A DNA stretch of 5,103 bases from assembly GCA_963648895.1 (NCBI GenBank), contig CAVJGK010000106.1:1-5103 (forward strand). Direction: 5' to 3'. Below the pieces are notes generated by a model. That model was not told the DNA's origin and searched no databases. It saw only the letters and a list, made by a program, of their open reading frames with translations. The number at the start of each line of letters is the position of its first letter. Position 1 is the first letter of the stretch. The translations under genes and the position numbers were made by a program. This stretch comes from UBA3210 sp963648895. GTDB lineage: Bacteria; Bacillota_I; Bacilli_A; RFN20; CAG-449. This document shows positions 1-5,103 of the stretch, piece by piece.

Positions 1-1
1 T

Positions 2-1012
2 TGTAATATTGTTATGCACAATAACGATATTAATGAATTAAAAGAATATTTAATTGCTTTAGATAATATTGGTGTTGATGCGATTATTACTTCTTCTTTA
101 TATATGGTAAAACTCGCAAAAAAATATACTTCTTTAGAATGTCATATCTCTACTCAACAATCAATTATGAATAAAAAAGCAATTGACTTTTTTATCTCAC
201 AAGGTGCTTCAAGAGTCGTATTAGGAAGAGAATGTTCTTTAGAAGATATTAAAGAAATTTGTAAAGATAAAAAATGTGAAGTAGAAGGTTTCATCCACGG
301 TGGAATGTGTTCTTCTTATTCAGGCAAATGCATGTTATCCAATGTCATGTGCAATCGTGATGCTAATCGAGGCGGATGTGCATATTCATGCCGTTGGAAA
401 TATAATCTTTATCAAAATGATGAATTATTAACTAAAGATGATGAATATTTTAAAATGTCATCTAAAGATTTATGCGCGATTGATCATATTCCAGAATTAA
501 TTGAATATGGTCTTGATTCATTAAAAATTGAAGGTAGAAGAAAAGCTTCTAATTATATTGCCTGCGTTGTAAAAGCTTATCGTCAAGCAATTGATGATTA
601 TTACGCGCATAAGGAAATGAATTTTGAAAAATATCATGATGATATTTATAAATGCGAAAATAGACTTACTTCTACTGGGTTTTTAATGGGAAATGTCACT
701 ACTGAACAAATGTTATATAATCTTGATGAAAGATTAATTAAAATTGGTGATTATGTTGCATTAGTTAGAGATAGTAATGAAGAATATGCATATGTTGAAA
801 TTCATAACAAATTAGAATTAAATCATTCTTATTTAGTCCATTCACCTAATGAAGAAGATTATCAAATCACTATTACAGAAATGTTACAAGAAAATGTTTT
901 ACATCAATTTGTTGTCCCTACTTCAGTAGCGACTATTGGCAATCAAATCATTAAAATTAAAGTACCAAAAAGAATTGAACCATTTTCTATAATTCGTTTA
1001 ATTAGAGATTAA
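2..1012 (+). CDS. U32 family (TrhP/RlhA-like) RNA hydroxylation protein, 5'-truncated by window edge
   Basis: Members of this family (B. subtilis YrrN/YrrO, E. coli TrhP and RlhA) take part in tRNA or 23S rRNA hydroxylation. The old label is collagenase-like peptidase U32. Counting from the Met at base 14, the family signature lies at residues 91-109 (E-G-F, then HGGMC, then GKCMLS). Cys99, Cys106, Cys122 and Cys126 are the conserved cysteines thought to hold an Fe-S cluster. Further family blocks are the SSKDLC segment near 150, SLKIEGRRK near 170, and STGFLMG before a small beta-rich C-terminal domain. The frame is open to base 2, and the residues before the Met (CNIV, giving NIVMHNND) match the family's NI-x-x-HN-x-D block. 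The Met at 14 is therefore internal, and some 60-80 N-terminal residues lie outside. No terminator follows, so read-through into the next gene is possible. The family call is firm; the exact RNA target is not determined. Confidence 0.92.
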   Translation, partial: CNIVMHNNDINELKEYLIALDNIGVDAIITSSLYMVKLAKKYTSLECHISTQQSIMNKKAIDFFISQGASRVVLGRECSLEDIKEICKDKKCEVEGFIHGGMCSSYSGKCMLSNVMCNRDANRGGCAYSCRWKYNLYQNDELLTKDDEYFKMSSKDLCAIDHIPELIEYGLDSLKIEGRRKASNYIACVVKAYRQAIDDYYAHKEMNFEKYHDDIYKCENRLTSTGFLMGNVTTEQMLYNLDERLIKIGDYVALVRDSNEEYAYVEIHNKLELNHSYLVHSPNEEDYQITITEMLQENVLHQFVVPTSVATIGNQIIKIKVPKRIEPFSIIRLIRD

Positions 1013-1018
1013 AAAACT

Positions 1019-1047
1019 CTTACATATTTGAATTATTGTGTTAAAAT
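1019..1047 (+). promoter_or_regulatory. Candidate sigma-A promoter with extended -10
   Basis: TAAAAT at 1042-1047 is preceded by TGT (1039-1041), which makes an extended -10. A weak -35 match, CTTACA (4 of 6 to TTGACA), sits at 1019-1024 with a 17-bp spacer. Transcription would begin near 1053-1055, leaving a leader of about 20 nt for the kinase-like gene. In DNA this AT-rich, chance matches are common, so this is a prediction only. Confidence 0.4.
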
Positions 1048-1055
1048 ATAAATAG

Positions 1056-1062
1056 AAAGAGG
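1056..1062 (+). promoter_or_regulatory. Ribosome binding site of the cytidylate kinase-like gene
   Basis: AAAGAGG ends 10 nt before the ATG at 1073 and is the only purine-rich site in the gap. It supports that Met as the start. Confidence 0.7.
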
Positions 1063-1072
1063 TAAAAAAATT

Positions 1073-1663
1073 ATGATTATTACTATTGGTAGAGAATATG
1101 GATCTGGTGGTCATTACATCGCAGAAGAATTAGCGAAAAGATTAAATCTTCCTGTTTATGATCGTCAAATTATTGAAGAAGTTGTAAAAAGAAGCAATTT
1201 CGCTCCTGAATTTGTCAAATCAAATGAAGAAAAAATTAATTCTTTCTTTGATTCATTCTTCGGAGGACAATTATCAGTATCCGATAATTTATTTATCGCA
1301 GAAACTAACGCAATTAAAGATCTTGCCAAAAAGGGTGATGCAATCTTTGTTGGTAGATGTGCTGATTACATTTTAAAAGATAGAACAGATTTAATTAAAA
1401 TTTTCATCCAAGCTTCTACAGATTCTAAAGTCGAAAGAATCACTAAATATTATGGTATTGAACCATCTAAAGCTTTAGATAAAATCACAAAAACAAATAA
1501 GGCTCGTGCAAGATATCATAACTACTTCAGCGATACTAAATGGGGTAGAAGTTATGACTATGATCTATTAGTTTCTTCTGATATCGGTGTTAGTGAAACA
1601 GTCGATGTATTAGAATTATTCATCAAGCACAAAAAAACTCAATTAGAAAAGAAAAATGGCTAA
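1073..1663 (+). CDS. Cytidylate kinase-like family protein (P-loop)
   Basis: This 196-residue protein belongs to the cytidylate kinase-like P-loop group (Pfam Cytidylate_kin2 type), which is widespread in Firmicutes and separate from the housekeeping Cmk. It opens with GREYGSGG (residues 6-13), the family's variant Walker A. LPVYDRQII (26-34) follows, then FVGRCADYIL (92-101), and a late block RARYHNYF...KWG (145-158) with YDLLVSSD (163-170), all typical of the group. Length is normal and the protein appears complete. It has no signal peptide or membrane segment, so it is probably cytosolic. A phosphotransfer reaction on a nucleotide or similar small molecule is inferred from the fold; the physiological substrate is not known. 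It follows a U32 gene by 60 bp and ends just before a terminator. The start is supported by the upstream ribosome binding site and by the usual position of the P-loop at the extreme N-terminus. Confidence 0.88.
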   Translation: MIITIGREYGSGGHYIAEELAKRLNLPVYDRQIIEEVVKRSNFAPEFVKSNEEKINSFFDSFFGGQLSVSDNLFIAETNAIKDLAKKGDAIFVGRCADYILKDRTDLIKIFIQASTDSKVERITKYYGIEPSKALDKITKTNKARARYHNYFSDTKWGRSYDYDLLVSSDIGVSETVDVLELFIKHKKTQLEKKNG

Positions 1664-1665
1664 GA

Positions 1666-1693
1666 AAAAAACAAGGTTCGAACCTTGTTTTTT
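1666..1693. terminator. Bidirectional intrinsic terminator (perfect 28-bp palindrome)
   Basis: CAAGGT-TCGA-ACCTTG is flanked by A's on the left and T's on the right, giving a perfect palindrome centred between 1679 and 1680. Read in either direction it forms the same stem (ACAAGG/CCTTGT plus A-T pairs) followed by a U-rich run. It sits 2 nt after the stop of the kinase-like gene and contains two bases of the tyrA stop codon (TAA on the minus strand, 1692-1694). It can end both converging transcripts. Confidence 0.9.
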
Positions 1694-2534
1694 ATTTGTC
1701 AAAATTCTCTCTTCTTTCTTTACTGATTTTAAAAAGTTCTTCTAAACCTTCTTTATCTTCAGCACTTATTTTTTGTTTAATATCTTCCATTACCTTAATA
1801 AAATCATCAATATCTTTAATAAGATATTCTTTATTTAAGAAAAATAATTGAGACCATAATTCAGCATTAATTTTTGCGATTCTAGTCAAATCTCTAAATG
1901 AGTCTCCAGTATATGCCACAAGATGATTAGATTCTTTAACATTCATTAATCCAACAGCGATGGCATGAGGCAATTGAGATAAAAAAGAAATCATTTGATC
2001 ATGTTCTTCAATGGATAATTTTTCAACGAACTTAAATTTTAATTCTTTTCCTAATGTATAACCAAAATCTAATCCTTTGTCCGTATTTTTCTTTGTAGGA
2101 ACAATAATTAAATTTGCTCCATCAAATAAGTTTTTATTATAATTTTTAACACCAACTTTTTCTTTACCACACATTGGATGAAGTCCAATAAATTCTTGGT
2201 CTTCTTTCAATAAATCTTGTATTTCATTTACAATACCTGATTTAACGCCGGTAATATCGCTTATAAGAACATCGTCTTTAAATAAGACTATATTCTCTTT
2301 TACAAAAGAAACGACATTTTTAGGATAGATACATAAAATGATAATATCTGCGATTTTTAAAATATCTTTACTCGCGACATCATTTTTAATAATTTTCTCT
2401 GAATAAGCAAATTTAATCGACTCATCATTAATATCATAACCATAAACAGAATAGCCTAAAGAAGTTAATGAATAAGCTAAGCTTCCACCCATTAATCCTA
2501 AACCAACAATAACAATATTTTTACTTTTATCCAT
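1692..2534 (-). CDS. tyrA: Prephenate dehydrogenase (no ACT domain)
   Basis: The enzyme oxidatively decarboxylates prephenate to 4-hydroxyphenylpyruvate, the step before transamination to tyrosine. The N-terminal Rossmann domain carries GLGLMGGS (residues 11-18), and Asp34 at the end of the second strand predicts NAD+ preference. SDITGVKSGI (92-101) and HPMCGKE (119-125) follow; His119 is the conserved active-site histidine of the family. The all-helical C-terminal domain has HDQ (178-180), QLPHA (187-191) and a GDSFRDLTRIA block (210-220). Arg218 aligns with the arginine that binds prephenate in characterised homologues. At 280 residues it is a full catalytic protein without the C-terminal ACT domain of B. 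subtilis TyrA, so tyrosine feedback through that domain is not expected. An arogenate dehydrogenase role cannot be excluded from sequence alone. It is the last gene of the aromatic operon, starting 3 nt after the aroA stop, and it ends inside the terminator. Confidence 0.93.
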   Translation of the reverse strand: MDKSKNIVIVGLGLMGGSLAYSLTSLGYSVYGYDINDESIKFAYSEKIIKNDVASKDILKIADIIILCIYPKNVVSFVKENIVLFKDDVLISDITGVKSGIVNEIQDLLKEDQEFIGLHPMCGKEKVGVKNYNKNLFDGANLIIVPTKKNTDKGLDFGYTLGKELKFKFVEKLSIEEHDQMISFLSQLPHAIAVGLMNVKESNHLVAYTGDSFRDLTRIAKINAELWSQLFFLNKEYLIKDIDDFIKVMEDIKQKISAEDKEGLEELFKISKERRENFDK

Positions 2535-2537
2535 AAG

Positions 2538-3785
2538 TTATTCTCTTTCTAGTTTTTCTAAATCTTTTAAAAATGTTGGATAAGATTTAGCTAAACATTT
2601 TTCTTCGTCAATTATGATATCCTTATCATAACACATTATTTTTAAAGCCATAAAAATGCGGTGATCATTAAATGATTTTAATATCTCTCCATTATAAACA
2701 ATTTTAGAAGGATAAATGGTCATTTCATCTTCTTTTAAATCATATTTAATACCTAAAAGATTTAAATTATAAGCCATGGCTTGGACTCTGTCAGATTCTT
2801 TAATACGTAATCTTTTAATATCTTTAAAGGTAATTTTTTCTTGGCTATAACAAGATATTCCCATCAATACAGGTCCTAAATCAGGACAAGAATCTAAAGA
2901 AATAACTCCACCTTTTAATAAAGATTTATTAACAATTAAATCATCATTAACAAATTTTAAATCACCATTTAATGATTTTAAAATAGAAATAATTTGTCTA
3001 TCAGGTTGATAAGAATTTTTATTTAAATTTTTAACTATAATTCCTTCATTAATTACACCTAAACAAATAAAAAAAGCTGCTTGAGAATAATCAGATTCAA
3101 CAAAATAACTCTCTTTTTCAAAAACACTTCTTCCAGGTATTTTAATAATTTGATTTTTAATATCAAAATCAATATTAACACCAAATTGTTTTAAAGTATT
3201 AATGCTCATTAAAATATAATCTAATGAAGAAATTTGATTATTAATTTTAATTGTCGAATCTTTTTCTAAACAAGGTAAAGATAATAATAAACCAGTGATA
3301 AATTGACTAGAAATATTTCCATCTACTTGATAAGTTTGAGGAACTAATTTACCTTCTAAAGTAAAAATATTATCTTCTTTGGATAGTTTAATTCCTAATG
3401 GTTCAAAGATTTTATAATAGACATCTAAAGGTCTATTACCTAATCTTCCATGAGTAATAAAGATTGTTTTTTCATTAAAAATGCTACATAAAGGAATTAA
3501 GAATCTAAAAGTAGAACCTGATTCTCCGACATCAAGGGTCACTTCTTTATTGTAAGAAATTCCTTTAATAATTTCTAAAGAATTGTTTTCTTCATCAATA
3601 TTAATATTCGCTCCCATAGATATTAAACAAGAGATAGTCGCTTTAACATCATTAGAAAAATAAACGTTATAGATTTTACTTTTTTTCTTACTTAAGCAAG
3701 CTAAAATAATCGCCCTATGTGCGTCAGATTTAGAAGTAATTGGATGATAGATACCATTATAAGATTTTCCTTTTAATTCAATCAT
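2538..3785 (-). CDS. aroA: 3-phosphoshikimate 1-carboxyvinyltransferase (EPSP synthase)
   Basis: The enzyme joins phosphoenolpyruvate to shikimate-3-phosphate to make EPSP, the sixth step of the shikimate pathway, in the cytosol. Family motifs appear in order over 415 residues. They are TSKSDAHRA (17-25, with Lys19 and Arg24 as substrate ligands), GESGSTFRF (87-95), GRLGNRPLD (113-121), GNISSQF (156-162), SDYSQAAFF (231-239), PDLGP (301-305, with Asp302 at the catalytic aspartate position), KESDR (329-333), NDHR (373-376) and AKSYP (399-403, with the late conserved Lys400). Length is near the usual 420-430. All key residues are present, so it should be active. The start cannot lie further upstream because an in-frame TAG occurs four codons before the ATG. 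The gene begins 1 nt after the aroQ stop (TAAAATG) and is followed 3 nt later by tyrA. Confidence 0.95.
   Translation of the reverse strand: MIELKGKSYNGIYHPITSKSDAHRAIILACLSKKKSKIYNVYFSNDVKATISCLISMGANINIDEENNSLEIIKGISYNKEVTLDVGESGSTFRFLIPLCSIFNEKTIFITHGRLGNRPLDVYYKIFEPLGIKLSKEDNIFTLEGKLVPQTYQVDGNISSQFITGLLLSLPCLEKDSTIKINNQISSLDYILMSINTLKQFGVNIDFDIKNQIIKIPGRSVFEKESYFVESDYSQAAFFICLGVINEGIIVKNLNKNSYQPDRQIISILKSLNGDLKFVNDDLIVNKSLLKGGVISLDSCPDLGPVLMGISCYSQEKITFKDIKRLRIKESDRVQAMAYNLNLLGIKYDLKEDEMTIYPSKIVYNGEILKSFNDHRIFMALKIMCYDKDIIIDEEKCLAKSYPTFLKDLEKLERE
2543..2549 (-). promoter_or_regulatory. Ribosome binding site of tyrA
   Basis: On the minus strand GAAAGAG lies 8 nt before the tyrA ATG, inside the last codons of aroA. 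This supports the chosen start and coupling of tyrA translation to aroA. Confidence 0.6.
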
Positions 3786-3786
3786 T

Positions 3787-4227
3787 TTATTTTTCTAAAT
3801 ACTCCTTTAAATAATCCATTGCTTCAATATATCCATCAAATCCTTTTCCGATAATTGAATGAATGGAAGTCTTTTTTATATAAGAAACATGACGATATTC
3901 TTCTCTTTCATAAATATTTGATAAATGCACTTCAATAGTTGGAATGGCGCTTCCTTTTAAAGCATCCATTATCGCGATAGAAGTATGGGTATAGCCTCCC
4001 CCATTAATAATAATGCCATCAACTTTTTCAAAATAAGCTTCTTGAATTTTATCAATGATATCACCTTCATGATTGGATTGATAAACTTCTAAATTAACGC
4101 CAATTAGAGATGCATGTTTTTCACATTCACTAACTAAATCTAAATATGTTTTATTTCCGTATATTTCTTTTTGTCTAATACCAACAAAATTGATATTAGG
4201 TCCATTAATAATGAGAATTTTTTTCAT
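3787..4227 (-). CDS. aroQ: Type II 3-dehydroquinate dehydratase
   Basis: The enzyme removes water from 3-dehydroquinate to give 3-dehydroshikimate, the third shikimate pathway step. Type II enzymes are small dodecameric flavodoxin-like proteins, and 146 residues is the normal length. Visible motifs are NGPN (8-11), Arg18 and catalytic Tyr23 in the EIYG block, QSNHEG (50-55), Asn75 with YTHTS (79-83, His81), and EVHLSN (99-104, with His101 as the catalytic acid). Arg108 and Arg112 (YEREEYRH) follow. Spacing matches the well-studied M. tuberculosis enzyme almost residue for residue. One oddity is NGGGYTHTS where the family usually has NPGAYTHTS. The ATG overlaps the end of the aroE-aroK fusion by 23 nt and has its own ribosome binding site. 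The fold and reaction are secure. Confidence 0.95.
   Translation of the reverse strand: MKKILIINGPNINFVGIRQKEIYGNKTYLDLVSECEKHASLIGVNLEVYQSNHEGDIIDKIQEAYFEKVDGIIINGGGYTHTSIAIMDALKGSAIPTIEVHLSNIYEREEYRHVSYIKKTSIHSIIGKGFDGYIEAMDYLKEYLEK
3801..3808 (-). promoter_or_regulatory. Possible distant ribosome binding site of aroA
   Basis: AAAGGAGT on the minus strand is a near-consensus Shine-Dalgarno, but its spacer to the aroA ATG is 15 nt, longer than usual. It lies in the last codons of aroQ and may be coincidental coding sequence. The TAAAATG stop-start junction suggests that reinitiating ribosomes help start aroA. Confidence 0.4.
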
Positions 4228-5103
4228 ATAATTTCCTCTTGATATTATTGATAATTTCTTCTACATCACTACTTGAATTATCAATTTGAATATCTTTATA
4301 TTTTAAATATAAATGTTTTCTTTTTTTCTCTAAAGCTAAATATTGTTCTTTTGATGTGGTTAAAGGGCGAGATGAAGAATAAATTAATTTATCAAAATCT
4401 CTTGTTAAATAAATAACAATACCATTTTGTTTTAAATACATCATGTTGTTCGGATTTAAAATAATTCCTCCACCGGTAGGAATAATTTTTCCTTGTCCTA
4501 TTCCAAGTTCTTTGGCAAGGGACGATTCAATTTCTCTAAAACGTGCTTCGCCATATTGGGCGAATATCTCACTAATAGAACAATTTTGATCTTTTTCAAT
4601 TTGATCATCCATATCGACACATTCTTTTTTGATGTAGCAAGAAAGAAGTTTACCAGTGCGAGATTTTCCAGACATTGGCATACCAATAAGAATAATATTT
4701 TCTTTCTTTTTTAATAAATCGAAATAGATTTTATCAAGCATTTTTTTATCATATTGTTTATCTAAGAATAATTCACTAGCTTTAATAGCTTGTCCTACAA
4801 GCATATATAATCCCCCATGGGAATTAATATGATATTGTTTACCTTCTAATACCAAATTAGTATTTAAAGGATTATAGATAACATCAATAACCCCTTGAAG
4901 ATGATTAAAGCCTTTTAAAGAGATAATTTGTTTATCATTATTTGGATACATTCCTACAGGTGTAGTATTTATAATGACTTCAATTTCATTTTTTAACCCA
5001 TTTAATTGATTATAACTTATTTGATCTTTGGCAGGAGTTCTACTTACTACATAAATCTTTTTTGCATTTAAATTTTTTATTAAAGTATAGGCAGTATTTT
5101 TAG
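4205..5103 (-). CDS. Bifunctional shikimate dehydrogenase-shikimate kinase fusion, N-terminus beyond window
   Basis: About 298 residues are visible and the frame stays open to the window edge. The first 130 or so (roughly 4700-5103) are the NADP-binding and C-terminal part of shikimate dehydrogenase (AroE), which reduces 3-dehydroshikimate to shikimate. They include VVSRTPAK, INTTPVGMYPN across the ATG at 4951, DVIYNPLNT (about 4863-4885) and GGLYMLVGQA. The remainder (4205 to about 4697) is a full shikimate kinase (AroK), which phosphorylates shikimate with ATP. It has Walker A GMPMSGKS (4661-4684), then DMDD, the FAQYGEARFREIE block, PTGGG, the lid motif RPL, and a terminal R-x-x-LY-x-x-Y segment. 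The kinase begins within a few residues of the last AroE helix, with no spacer domain. A Met at 4739-4741 could start the kinase alone, but it has no Shine-Dalgarno. The missing AroE N-terminus (about 150 residues, holding shikimate-binding and catalytic Lys/Asp residues) cannot be judged. The gene is upstream of aroQ and overlaps it by 23 nt. Confidence 0.92.
   Translation of the reverse strand, partial: KNTAYTLIKNLNAKKIYVVSRTPAKDQISYNQLNGLKNEIEVIINTTPVGMYPNNDKQIISLKGFNHLQGVIDVIYNPLNTNLVLEGKQYHINSHGGLYMLVGQAIKASELFLDKQYDKKMLDKIYFDLLKKKENIILIGMPMSGKSRTGKLLSCYIKKECVDMDDQIEKDQNCSISEIFAQYGEARFREIESSLAKELGIGQGKIIPTGGGIILNPNNMMYLKQNGIVIYLTRDFDKLIYSSSRPLTTSKEQYLALEKKRKHLYLKYKDIQIDNSSSDVEEIINNIKRKLYEKNSHY
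4234..4240 (-). promoter_or_regulatory. Ribosome binding site of aroQ
   Basis: AAGAGGA on the minus strand lies 6 nt before the aroQ ATG, within the 3' end of the upstream aroE-aroK coding sequence. It fixes the aroQ start despite the overlap. Confidence 0.7.

Noticed and set aside
14..16. ATG as the start of the U32 gene
   Set aside because: The frame is open to the window edge, the preceding residues continue a conserved family block, no Shine-Dalgarno is visible, and the protein would lack its N-terminal strand and helix.
1028..1047. TTGAAT (1028-1033) as the -35 box for TAAAAT at 1042
   Set aside because: The spacer would be only 8 bp; the CTTACA at 1019 gives a 17-bp spacer instead.
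1011..1640. Repeated A-run followed by ACTC at 1011-1019 and 1631-1640
   Set aside because: It is short and A-rich; a chance match in AT-rich DNA, with no flanking similarity.
4498..4686. Open frame of 62 codons on the - strand
   Set aside because: It is an out-of-frame shadow of the kinase P-loop region, with no family resemblance.
4493..4714. Open frame of 73 codons on the + strand
   Set aside because: It lies wholly antisense to the shikimate kinase domain, has low-complexity Phe-rich content and no ribosome binding site.
4949..4951. ATG as the start of the dehydrogenase-kinase gene
   Set aside because: It is the Met of the conserved NTTPVGMYPN motif of AroE; the frame continues without a stop to the window edge with clear AroE sequence.

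Overview
The window is a visibly AT-rich stretch of bacterial chromosome (roughly 30% GC by eye). It has TAA stops on all six genes, purine-rich Shine-Dalgarno sites and a codon bias toward A/T-ending codons. This suggests a low-GC Firmicutes-type genome, for example Erysipelotrichia, an RF39-like lineage or another gut Bacilli relative. That placement is inferred from composition and protein flavour; there is no phylogenetic marker here. Tryptophan is encoded by TGG, and no in-frame TGA is needed to read any gene.

Left part, + strand (2-1663). The 3' portion of a U32 'peptidase' family gene runs in from the left edge; these proteins are mostly RNA hydroxylation factors of the TrhP/RlhA type. 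A 60-bp gap with a candidate extended -10 promoter and a clear ribosome binding site follows. Next comes a complete gene for a cytidylate kinase-like P-loop protein.

Middle (1664-1694). The kinase gene and the operon on the other strand converge on a perfect 28-bp palindrome with A/T flanks. It can act as an intrinsic terminator in both directions, and the last gene of the opposite operon has its stop codon inside it.

Right part, - strand (5103 down to 1692). This is a tightly packed aromatic amino acid operon, read right to left: aroE-aroK fusion (N-terminus beyond the window), aroQ, aroA, tyrA. Junctions are a 23-nt overlap, a 1-nt gap and a 3-nt gap, so translational coupling is likely. 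Together the genes turn 3-dehydroquinate into shikimate, shikimate-3-phosphate and EPSP, with TyrA on the tyrosine branch after chorismate. DAHP synthase, AroB, AroC and chorismate mutase are not in the window and must be encoded elsewhere, perhaps upstream in the same operon.

The most notable item is the single polypeptide joining the C-terminal half of shikimate dehydrogenase directly to shikimate kinase with almost no linker. It is recognised only when the frame is read past the first ATG to the window edge. I see no mobile elements, CRISPR arrays, tRNA or rRNA genes, and no wholly unknown system.
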